Shown in pieces: positions 38,701-46,387 of a stretch of 64,000 nt of DNA (position 1 is its first letter; each line of letters starts with the position of its first letter). The notes under the pieces were generated by a model. The model did no database searches and had not been told where the DNA came from. It worked only from the letters and a program-made list of their open reading frames with translations. Origin of the DNA: Pelomonas sp. Root405 (GTDB lineage Bacteria > Pseudomonadota > Gammaproteobacteria > Burkholderiales > Burkholderiaceae_C); contig NZ_LMDU01000011.1 of the NCBI RefSeq assembly GCF_001425165.1, forward strand, positions 637,860 to 701,859. The letters run 5' to 3'. Both the position numbers and the translations under genes were made by a program.

Positions 38701-38934
38701 GTTGGCTAGGTCCAGCAGGTATTCCTGGCCCTTGGACGCGTCATCGAACAACGCCTTTTGCACCTTGCCCTTGGCACCTCGGGCGGCGCGCTCAGGCACG
38801 CGGAAGAAGTAGGAGGCTTGCCGGCGGCCCGGTCGCTTCTCGGGCTGCTTCGCTGCCTCGATGTGCCAGTGGAAAGCCGGCTCGACGTAGGGCAGGTTGA
38901 TGATCGGCGCTTCAACTGCGTTGATCTGGCTCAT
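35767..38934 (-). CDS. Type III-like restriction subunit (helicase-nuclease)
   Basis: A 1055-residue protein resembling the BPTD_3080-type restriction endonucleases. A DEAD-family motor has Walker A ATGSGKT (about 167-173), the box [17 protein letters not shown] and, in the second lobe, [38 protein letters not shown] (motif V/VI region; split across the positions around 700-745). The C-terminal nuclease has Pro985-Asp986 (LPDFIVEL) and Glu1000-x-Lys1002 (VEIKG). It would cut or translocate unmodified DNA. The start overlaps the middle gene in ATGA, so mod, the middle gene and res form one coupled operon. Confidence 0.92.
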   Translation of the reverse strand: [1055 protein letters not shown]

Positions 38935-39749
38935 TCAATCGCTCCGATCAACCAAGACACCCCGAAATAGTCAACCGCAAGCTCTTGAACGGCCTCCACA
39001 GCCTGCGCTAGGTCAGGGACTTCTCGAACTTTCGGAAGATGGTCGGGCATCAGTTGCGATTCGCTTGCTTCCGACTTCCTCCGCAGCTTTTGCCGATGTG
39101 GCCACCACTCATTCAGATCCTCAAGAAGGTCGTTGTAAATCTCAACTACGGCATCCCGATCAAATTTCTCAATGCGGCCGGTATCCAGCCTCCATTCGGA
39201 AGGAGCGCCGCCGGTTGCGCGCACGGGTTGGTCTGAGAACCTGTGGACTTGCGACGCGTCAAGGTTGTAAACGATGGAGTGGGAGCGTGCGTCTGTAATG
39301 GCACCTGCGTTCAATACGTCGATCCAAACGGAGTTGTCCACGACAGAGCCTGTCGCAAAGTGTTGGTCCACTTCGGCGCGCGTCGTGAACGCGGGGGCGC
39401 AGTAGAAGAAGTTCTGCTTCCCCCCTTGAACCGCTTTGTGAATGAGGTTGTACTGCTCGATATCCAGCTCGAACTTGAAGTACGGTCCACCAACCGCGTC
39501 ATAGAACTTGGCGTTCGACCCTGTGCGTGAATCAACATGCCGGGCCACTTTGTGCTGGAGGAATAGGGACGACACCGCTCCTCCCGCCACGAGAGTCTGG
39601 ATCTCAACGTCATAGCCCAAACGCTTTTCCTGTTGCTGGGAGGGCAGGTACGGACAGGCGGCCAACACCGCTTTGTGAGCGGCGCAGTACTCAGCGTTAA
39701 ACGCGAACTCGAAGACGCGCTCTGCGAAACCGGGCTTCTTTACCGTCAC
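38931..39749 (-). CDS. Unknown protein between methylase and restriction subunit
   Basis: A 272-residue protein with no family that I recognise. Near the N-terminus it reads RLGYDVEIQTLVAGGAVSSLFLQHKV; Asp47, then Gln65-x-Lys67, fits the (D)-(Q)xK version of the PD-(D/E)xK nuclease core, as in Mrr-type proteins. The middle has VDNSVWIDVLNAG; the C-terminus is WPHRQKLRRKS plus a helical tail. It overlaps the methylase end and the restriction subunit start by four bases each. Base composition is much lower in G+C than in the neighbours: about 52% over 39061-39180 by hand count, against 68% over 40681-40800. This suggests separate acquisition. It could be a nuclease, an adaptor or a control protein. 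Confidence 0.7.
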   Translation of the reverse strand: MTVKKPGFAERVFEFAFNAEYCAAHKAVLAACPYLPSQQQEKRLGYDVEIQTLVAGGAVSSLFLQHKVARHVDSRTGSNAKFYDAVGGPYFKFELDIEQYNLIHKAVQGGKQNFFYCAPAFTTRAEVDQHFATGSVVDNSVWIDVLNAGAITDARSHSIVYNLDASQVHRFSDQPVRATGGAPSEWRLDTGRIEKFDRDAVVEIYNDLLEDLNEWWPHRQKLRRKSEASESQLMPDHLPKVREVPDLAQAVEAVQELAVDYFGVSWLIGAIE

Positions 39750-42553
39750 GTCCCCACCTCCAAGACACGCACCAGCTCATTCCCCCGCTCGTCGATGACC
39801 TTCACCGCCACGCGCCGCCTCGGCCCGACAGGGAAGGGCTCGCTGACGGTGCCGGCCAGGTGTTCCCACACTGAGGGGTCAAACTCGGCTTTCAGGCTTT
39901 TCTGCAGGTTGTCCCAAGCGGCGGTCTTGGGAAAGAACACCTGCGTGGCGTAGAAGCACATGCCGTCGTAGTCGGTGTCCAGCATCCAGCAAGGCAGGTT
40001 CTGGCCCTCAATAGCCTCCTGCTCCATCGTGGCAGGGTTGAAGATGTCCAGCCCGCGCAGTTCCACCTCGTAGAGTGCCGCGCCGTCGTCGTTCTTCAGC
40101 TTTGTCTTGCGCGGCACTGCGTCTGGCAAACCGGTGACGCTAAAGATCTGGCTTGCGCGGCTGGTCTTGAGCAGGTCGCTCATCGCCACGTCGGGCGTCA
40201 CCGTCACATAGGTGCAGGGAATGCGCAGCTTGTTGCGGTCTTCAAGTAGCTCGCGGGCCTTGGCCTGGATGGCGAAGCCGAAGAAGTACAGGTGCGCAAA
40301 CTTCAGGTAATGCGCCTCGCGCGCCGCCTCGTAGACCAGCTCCGAGCCGATGGCTCCATCCTCGGGGCCGAAGACGATGCCGATGCGCTGGCCTTCGGCG
40401 TCCACCCCTTCGGCGTGCAGCACATCGCTGTCAGCGCGGCGGATGCCCTCCAGCGCCAGCTCGCGGTTGCCCGGCAGGCGCAGCGTGCGGCTTTGGCGCA
40501 GCACCTGAGTCATGCGCTCGATGTGGGTGGCGGGGTCGTTGTAGCGGGCTGCGGTCTCGGCCACACCGCGCGGCAGCGCACCATTGGCGGCATCCGACTC
40601 GGCCAGCGCGGCGTCCAGGGACTGCGCGGCCAGGGCCTCGGCGGGCTCACTCGCACCCACCGGCTCATCCAGCGACTGCGCCGGGGCAATGGTGGCCTCC
40701 ACCACAAAGGGGCCGGCCACCCGGGTGACGGTGTTGTTGATCTCGGGCCGGTCCACCAGCACCTCGGTGGCCGGCGGCTCGTCGTTGGCAATGGACTTCA
40801 GCGTAATGTGCGGCACCAGCCCGCCCACCTCCTCGCCCTTGCGGTTCTGCCGCCGCTTGTAGACAAACCCGCCCTGCGGGCCGGCCTGCGGGTTCTTCAA
40901 CTCGTAGTACGGAAAGGTTGCGGTCAGCAGCCGTTGCCGGGCCAGCGCCAGCGGCACGCGGCTGGTGTCGCAAGTGATCCAGCGGCGGCCCCATTGTTCG
41001 GCGACATAGGCGGTAGTGCCGCTGCCACAGGTGGGGTCAAGAACTAGATCACCCGGGTCGGTGCACATGAGCATGCAGCGCTGGATCGTCTTTGTGGTCG
41101 TTTGAACGACGTAGTAGCGAGTCTCGGCATATCCGCCGGTCAGCGTGTCATCCCACAAGTTGCTGAGTGGGAGAAAAGGGAAGTCAGTTACGAAGCGCCG
41201 ATAAGAAAGCGTCGCACCGTAGGCCTCTAAGCGTTTTGCCTTTGCAAGTCTGTCAAGCCCCTTCTTGTCAGTCTTGAAGGTTCCCTTCCCTGGCGTGTAA
41301 GACTTGCCTTCGTATTCGTATTGACGGACATCACCATCCTGTGCGGGACGCTGGCTTGTCAGGTTGTCACGCCTATAGACAGTGCTGCCTTCTGGCAAAA
41401 GGGACCAGTCTCTACGTTCGTCACCTGACATGCGCCGAAACTCACCTTGGCCGGTCTTGAGATAGTCATAGTTCACCCAGCCCTCGCCGTCCCGACGTAG
41501 GTACAAGTCGCGGTACTTGGTACGCGCCGAGTCCTTACCGTACCAAAGAAGATAGTCACAAACCGAGGCCAAGCCCGACCCAGAAGCACTAGTCGTCTTC
41601 GAGAAGACGATGACGCCCATTGAATTTGCACTGCCAAAGACCTCATCCATCACTTCGCGGACGTGATGCAGGTTTTCATCCGAGATCTGTACGAACACGC
41701 TCCCGCTCTCGTGCAGCAACTCCTTTGCCACCATCAACCGGTCACGCAGATAGGTCAGATAGGAATGCAGGCCCAGCTCCCAGGTGTCCCGGTAGGCTTT
41801 GACCATCTCAGGCTCGCGAGTCATATCCTCGTCGGCGTTGGGCTTCACGTCGCGCTTGCGCACGAAGGGCTGGAAGTTCGAGCCGAACTTCACGCCATAG
41901 GGCGGGTCCATGTAGATCATCTGCACCTGGCCACCCAGGCCCTCGAACTCCAGCAATGAGTTCATCACCTGCAGGCTGTCGCCCAGCACCATGCGGTTCT
42001 GCCAGGGGCCTCTATGTTCGTAGGCGTCGAGCTTGTCGGTCACGTCCAGGCCCCCGTCGCCGAACAGGTCCAGCGTGGTGCCCTTGGCCTTGCGGTGGCT
42101 GATGCCGTCCAGGATCGCCTTGGTGGAATGGCGCTCATGCACGAACAGCGGCACGGTGGGCACGCTGAGCTGGTGGCGCTCGGCCTTGCCGGCCCAGTTG
42201 AGGAAGGGCTGGCTCAAGTGCTGCAGCAGGTCGGCTGCCGCCTTAAGCGACTGCACTTGCACGCCACCGCCAGCCCAAGCCTCGGGCTGCGCGAATACGG
42301 CCGCCTCGCCTTCGGTCGCGCAGCGCTGCACCAAGCCGATGAGCCATTCGGCCAGTTCGCGGTCGCGGCTTTCGTCCCAGCTCAGGGCGGGGTCCAGGCT
42401 GCTGTCGTAGCGGTAGGTCTTGGCAGGCTTGCGGTTGCTGAACTGGTCCTGCACGCCGGCATCGGGGCGCTGAACGGCCTGCTGGTTGTGGCGGTAGGTG
42501 CCGGTCTGGCTGGCAGGCGTTGCTGCCGCTGCGGCGGTGCGTTTTTTGGCCAA
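39746..42553 (-). CDS. Type III-like N6-adenine/N4-cytosine DNA methyltransferase (Mod)
   Basis: A 935-residue beta-type methylase: motif IV DPPY at residues 216-219 precedes motif I DPTCGSGTT (506-514). The region between, about residues 315-470, is the likely target-recognition domain, and it has lower G+C (41101-41220 is about 54% by hand count) than the flanks. The N-terminal 180 residues and the long C-terminal part (from about 560) are extra to the core and unlike classical Mod. It is the first gene of the minus-strand operon; the middle gene overlaps its stop. Absence of a separate specificity gene fits type III logic, in which Mod carries specificity. Confidence 0.93.
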   Translation of the reverse strand: MAKKRTAAAAATPASQTGTYRHNQQAVQRPDAGVQDQFSNRKPAKTYRYDSSLDPALSWDESRDRELAEWLIGLVQRCATEGEAAVFAQPEAWAGGGVQVQSLKAAADLLQHLSQPFLNWAGKAERHQLSVPTVPLFVHERHSTKAILDGISHRKAKGTTLDLFGDGGLDVTDKLDAYEHRGPWQNRMVLGDSLQVMNSLLEFEGLGGQVQMIYMDPPYGVKFGSNFQPFVRKRDVKPNADEDMTREPEMVKAYRDTWELGLHSYLTYLRDRLMVAKELLHESGSVFVQISDENLHHVREVMDEVFGSANSMGVIVFSKTTSASGSGLASVCDYLLWYGKDSARTKYRDLYLRRDGEGWVNYDYLKTGQGEFRRMSGDERRDWSLLPEGSTVYRRDNLTSQRPAQDGDVRQYEYEGKSYTPGKGTFKTDKKGLDRLAKAKRLEAYGATLSYRRFVTDFPFLPLSNLWDDTLTGGYAETRYYVVQTTTKTIQRCMLMCTDPGDLVLDPTCGSGTTAYVAEQWGRRWITCDTSRVPLALARQRLLTATFPYYELKNPQAGPQGGFVYKRRQNRKGEEVGGLVPHITLKSIANDEPPATEVLVDRPEINNTVTRVAGPFVVEATIAPAQSLDEPVGASEPAEALAAQSLDAALAESDAANGALPRGVAETAARYNDPATHIERMTQVLRQSRTLRLPGNRELALEGIRRADSDVLHAEGVDAEGQRIGIVFGPEDGAIGSELVYEAAREAHYLKFAHLYFFGFAIQAKARELLEDRNKLRIPCTYVTVTPDVAMSDLLKTSRASQIFSVTGLPDAVPRKTKLKNDDGAALYEVELRGLDIFNPATMEQEAIEGQNLPCWMLDTDYDGMCFYATQVFFPKTAAWDNLQKSLKAEFDPSVWEHLAGTVSEPFPVGPRRRVAVKVIDERGNELVRVLEVGT

Positions 42554-42673
42554 TGGTTCCCCCTGATCTTGTCGCTCTGCCGGTGGCCCGGCGGCGTGGC
42601 TGCGCTTGGTGCGCGCTGGCCGTGTTTGTACATTAGCTGCCCATAACGTCCATCAGTGACGGGGAGGAGCCGG

Positions 42674-43900
42674 ATGAGTCGACATTATTCGAGCAAAGAC
42701 TTCTTTCGCCAGATGCCGAAACCCCTGCTGGGGCGGTACTTCGCGGGACGAAGGTTGATGACGGGCCTGGACTTCGGCGCGATGCCCGAGGGCAAGCCAG
42801 AGGCGTTGTTCGAGGCCTGGACAGGCTTGACGGATGAGCAGCGCAGCAGCGCCGAGGCGGACTTTCGCGAGATCTGGCTGATGAGCAACGCGAAGGGCTT
42901 TGGCGCCATCGTCGATGAGGCTCGCTGGCAGCCCGCGGATGAGCCGGACGCTTTGCAGGCCTTCATCGACGACCTGGCCGCGTTGGGCGACCACCCGGCA
43001 CGGGCACTGGTGACGTTTCTTGATCACCCGCAGTGCTGGAAGGGCGCGCAGCGCTTTCACTACGCCGACCAGCTCACCCACTGGCGCAAGCGCTAGAACT
43101 TGCCGCGCGTGGTGGCGGCAACGGACAAGGCCAGCGTGGCGCGGCTGGCGGACCTCATCAAGAACTACTTCCGGGCGACCGAAGGCCGGGGCCGGAACTG
43201 CGTGGTGGAGGCCTACCGACGCGGGGAGCGGGACTACTTCTTCGCCTTTCCCGAGGACCACGCGCAGCGCAGCGTGGAGTGGGTGGATGGCGAGTTCAAC
43301 CCGCGACCACACAACCCGGCGTTCGAAATCGTGTTCGTCTATGCGCAAGGCGAGGGAACGCTGGACTTGAACTTTCGGGGCGGGCAGAAGTTCATCGCCG
43401 CGCTTCAAGGCATGTTTGCGCAGGCCATCCTGAAGCTGGACGAGCTGCCGCCAGACCCGAAGGACGAGCGGGTGTATGACCTGGCGCCGCTGACGCAGGC
43501 CGGTTTCGAGTTCACGCATGCTCTGGGTAGCAGCATCGGCACGGTGGTGGTGAAGAAGCTGCGGCTGTCGTCGCGCGTGCGAGCGGGCGACAAGATCACG
43601 GTGGAGGCGGACGGGCGCAGCAACCGGCAGGCGGTGCATGAGCTGCTGGCGCAGGTGGGCCAATCTGTGCCGCTGCACCTCTACAACGTGACGCAGGTGG
43701 ACCTGGCAGCGACGGTGTTTGTGGCCGAAGGGAAGCCGCCCAAGACGGTGAACATCCGCATCACGCACCCGAACTCGTGTTCACTCAAATATGACGAGAT
43801 CGACCTGAGCCTGCGGCAGATGTTGGAGGACTCGGGCATCGAACCGCACGCGCCGGCACCGGTGGAGCAGGCAAGCCCGGCCCAGGCTGCAGCGGCCTGA
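42674..43900 (+). pseudogene. Unknown island gene interrupted by an in-frame TAG
   Basis: Two open segments in one frame, 42674-43093 and 43097-43900, are separated by a single TAG at 43094. Reading through gives about 408 residues without further stops. From memory, homologues on integrase islands carry WRKRKNLP where this one has WRKR-stop-NLP, so an AAG to TAG change explains the break. The N-terminal part starts MSRHYSSKDFFRQMP with GGGGAGGAG upstream. The C-terminal half has RVYDLAPLTQAGFEF and ITHPNSCSLKYDEIDL. Function unknown. It is divergent from the methylase and immediately upstream of the integrase remnant. Either it is a fresh pseudogene or TAG is read through; the first is more likely. 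Confidence 0.75.
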
Positions 43901-43901
43901 C

Positions 43902-44400
43902 ATGGCGCCAGCCACGCCAGACGCGGCCCTGGCCGAGCTGCTGGCGCGCCTGACGCACCTGCGCCGGGATCTGCTGTGGGGTAACGACGCCCCCCTGTTT
44001 CCGGCAACCCGCATCGAGCTGGGGCGAAAAGCTGCACTTCGAAGCCACCGGCATCGACCGCAAGGGCTGGGCGACGGCTGCGCCCATACGGGCCATCTTC
44101 AAACAGGCCTTCGAGGCGGCCGGACTGCCTTACTTCAACCCGCACAGCCTGCGCAGCACGCTGGTGCAGCTGGGCGAGACAATTTGCCAGTCGCCCGAGG
44201 ACTTCAAGGCATGGAGCCAGAACCTCGGGCACGAGGGCGTGCTGACGACCTTTTACAGCTATGGCACGGTGTCGGGCCGCCGCCAGGGGGAGATCATCAA
44301 GACGCTTGCCAAGCCGAAAGTCAGCAAGCCTGGCTCGACCGAGGAGCTGGCCGAGGCGCTGGTGCGAGCGATGCGCAGGGAAGGCGTTAGTCTGGGATAG
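43902..44400 (+). pseudogene. Remnant of a second tyrosine integrase
   Basis: Only the C-terminal catalytic part is present. The stretches DLLWGNDAPLFPATRIELG, then in another frame EKLHFEATGIDRKGW, then FNPHSLRSTLVQLGE (first Arg box) and NLGHEGVLTTFYSYG (His and Tyr) are recognisable. A one-base frameshift lies near 44023 (GGGGCGAAAAG). No N-terminal half is present. The last frame remains open to the stop at 44400. It is an integrase remnant, perhaps of an earlier element at the same site. Confidence 0.8.
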
Positions 44401-44445
44401 ATTCGATGAAGCAACGCACCCCTGCGGCTGAGACACATGGCATGG

Positions 44446-44468
44446 CTGGGTCCATATTTGGGTCCATG
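44446..44468 (+). repeat. TGGGTCCA repeats near the right island end
   Basis: CTGGGTCCAT (44446-44455) and TTGGGTCCATG (44458-44468) match the four copies beside the integrase, in direct orientation 12 bases apart. Confidence 0.65.
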
Positions 44469-44526
44469 CTCACTAAAGTTCAGTCGAGAAGTGAGCATTC
44501 ATGCGGGCTGCAGGAGGTTTTCTATG

Positions 44527-44537
44527 TTCTGCATCGG
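44527..44537 (+). repeat. attR: Right att core candidate
   Basis: TTCTGCATCGG matches 10 of 11 bases of the mnmE 3' end (TTTTGCATCGG) and is close to the SGI1 att core. Read in frame it encodes FSMFCIG, resembling the end of MnmE (FSSFCIGK). Confidence 0.55.
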
Positions 44538-45000
44538 TTGTTTCCGGCGGCTGCCGAAGGCGGACGACGTCGAAATGTGGCGAAGTGAGGGCAGCTGCTT
44601 TTGCTCGGCCCGCCAAGCCAGTGCGACGCGGCGAGACACAGCGCTGACTGTTGGGCTGTCGTACTAAAAAAATTGGACACGTCGTCGCATTTAACGGAAA
44701 TCCGCACCTCGTACGAAAAAAATGAGGTTGCCGGGCAGCAGGCATGGCCGAACCAACTCGCGCTTGAGCTCTGGGCTGTGCTCGCGCTGACGGCGTTTGG
44801 AGGGAGTGTCTTGATCAGCCATGGTTCGCGTTAGCGATGCCTGATGCACACCAACTCTGGCGCGCAGGATCAGCCGATCTTGCTCACCACGCCACCGCCA
44901 TGCCAGAGGGCCGTGAGGCCCCGCTCATCCCGAAGGCGACTTCGTGTTGAAGCTGTCGGACGGCGCGGATGGATGCCTGGGTGCAGAAGCCCGCGCTGGA
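44538..45000. other. Gene-free stretch after the island
   Basis: No convincing gene was found. Small open frames lack support. It contains two copies of TCGTAC(T/G)AAAAAAAT (44659-44673 and 44709-44723) 50 bases apart. The lower G+C near these repeats contrasts with the SMP-30 gene that follows and may mark the old insertion border. Confidence 0.5.
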
Positions 45001-45918
45001 TCAAGCGTCGTTGAACAGCGGCTCAACCAGATACAGCCCCGTCTCGACGGTCATGCCGAACAGGCTGCCGGACAGCGGACGGGCCATCAGATCGGCCGTG
45101 CTCAGGCCTTCGCGGGCGGTGCTGACCATCAGCTGGTCACCGGCCGGGCCGCCGAAGGCGGGACAGGTGGTGTTACTGACGGGGACGGAGTAGCGGCCCA
45201 GCTGCCGACCGTCGGGCGCGTAGCGGGCGACCGTGCCCGCGCCCCATTCGGCGTTCCACAGGCAGCCCTTGGCGTCGATGCAGGAGCCGTCGGGATAGCC
45301 GTCTCGGGCCTCCTTCTTCACGAACACGCGCGGCTCACTGACGCGGGCGCTGGCCGAGTCGTAGTCGCAGACCATGATGCGGCGGCTGGGCGTGTCGCAG
45401 TAGTACATGCGCTGGCCGTTGGGGCTGAAGCAGATGCTGTTGGCGATGGCCACGCCGTCGAGCGGCAGGCGGCGCAGCCCCCTGGCCAGCGAGTACTGGT
45501 AGAAGCCGCCGATGGACTGACGGGGCTCGGCCTCGTCCAGCGTGCCGAAGACGAAGGCGCCGCTGCGGTCGCAGCGACCATCGTTGGCGCGTGTGGTGGG
45601 CAGGTGGGCTTCGAGCGACGTGATGGTCTCGGGTTCGCCGGCGATGCTGCCGGTGGCCTGCAGGTCGGGCAGCGTCAGGCGCGCCAGCCGCTTGGCCATG
45701 GCCAGAACAATAGCGCCGGAGCGTCCGTGCACGAAGCAGCCGACTCGCTCGGGCAGGCGGACCTGCAGCGTGGCATTGGCGCCAGGCGTCCAGGCGTAGA
45801 TGCAGGCACCCTCGATATCGGTCCACCACCAGCGGCCGCTGGGGCCATGCCATTGCAGGCCTTCGCCGAGGCTGTTGGCCTGGGCGAGCGCGAGAGTGAA
45901 GGGATGTTCAGTGGGCAT
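45001..45918 (-). CDS. SMP-30/gluconolactonase-type lactonase, likely L-arabinonolactonase
   Basis: A 305-residue six-bladed propeller. Likely metal ligands are Glu in SLGEGLQW, Asn in TTRANDGRCD, Asn in IANSICFSPNG and Asp in GYPDGSCIDAKG. The family hydrolyses sugar lactones; in this neighbourhood the natural substrate is L-arabino-1,4-lactone from the SDR dehydrogenase. ATG at 45918 overlaps the thioesterase gene by 11 bases; a longer in-frame start would lie inside that gene. It is the last gene of the minus-strand operon SDR-epimerase-thioesterase-lactonase. Confidence 0.88.
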   Translation of the reverse strand: MPTEHPFTLALAQANSLGEGLQWHGPSGRWWWTDIEGACIYAWTPGANATLQVRLPERVGCFVHGRSGAIVLAMAKRLARLTLPDLQATGSIAGEPETITSLEAHLPTTRANDGRCDRSGAFVFGTLDEAEPRQSIGGFYQYSLARGLRRLPLDGVAIANSICFSPNGQRMYYCDTPSRRIMVCDYDSASARVSEPRVFVKKEARDGYPDGSCIDAKGCLWNAEWGAGTVARYAPDGRQLGRYSVPVSNTTCPAFGGPAGDQLMVSTAREGLSTADLMARPLSGSLFGMTVETGLYLVEPLFNDA

Positions 45919-46378
45919 CGGGTGAAGCTTCCAGGCTGGCGCGGGCCTGCTTGCGGGCGAGCGCGGCCGCATGGCGCCGGCGCTCATCGGGGGTGAAGGG
46001 GCGCAGCGGTGCGACGGGCACGGGCTTGTTGTCGTCGCCCACGGCCACCATCGTGAAATAGCAGCTGTTGACGTGCCGCGAGTCTTGCGTGCGAATGTTC
46101 TCGGCCACGACCTTGATGCCGACCTCCATCGACGAGGTGCCGGTCATGTTGATGCTGGCCAGGAAGGTGACGAGTTCGCCGACGTGGATGGCCTGCCTAA
46201 AAATCACCCGGTCCACCGACAGCGTGACCACGTAGCGCCCCGCATACCGGCTGGCGCAGGCATAGGCGACCTGGTCGAGCAGCTTGAGGATGTTGCCGCC
46301 GTGGACGTTGCCGGCGAAGTTGGCGGTGTCCGGCGTCATCAGCACCGTCATCGTCAGTTGGTGGGCGGGCAGGTCCAT
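45908..46378 (-). CDS. Hotdog-fold acyl-CoA thioesterase
   Basis: A 156-residue YciA/acyl-CoA hydrolase-type protein: MTPDTANFAGNVHGGNILKLLDQVAY with the active-site Asn/His/Gly/Asp set, then YVVTLSVDRVIFRQAIHVGELV. It hydrolyses acyl-CoA; a tie to sugar oxidation is not obvious. TAGGAG lies in front of the ATG and overlaps the epimerase stop codon, so it is translationally linked to that gene and overlaps the lactonase by 11 bases. It may be carried in the operon for stress or growth-phase reasons. Confidence 0.9.
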   Translation of the reverse strand: MDLPAHQLTMTVLMTPDTANFAGNVHGGNILKLLDQVAYACASRYAGRYVVTLSVDRVIFRQAIHVGELVTFLASINMTGTSSMEVGIKVVAENIRTQDSRHVNSCYFTMVAVGDDNKPVPVAPLRPFTPDERRRHAAALARKQARASLEASPDAH

Positions 46379-46387
46379 CGAGCGCTC

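Larger units (their letters stand above)
33797..44537. mobile_element. Genomic island inserted at the 3' end of mnmE
   Basis: The element runs from the last bases of mnmE to about 44537. The order is attL core, integrase, small membrane protein (minus), restriction subunit, unknown gene, methylase (minus), unknown gene with an internal stop, integrase remnant, attR core. The outer borders share the imperfect 11-mer TTTTGCATCGG/TTCTGCATCGG, and TGGGTCCA words occur just inside both ends. SGI1-type elements are known to use this mnmE (trmE/thdF) 3' end as target. Several AT-richer genes break the uniform composition of the surroundings. Island limits are inferred. Confidence 0.75.

Noticed and set aside
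44401..44667. Small frame encoding FSMFCIGCFRRLP as a real gene
   Set aside because: It has no start with a ribosome-binding site and the matching part is only the attachment-site remnant of an mnmE end.
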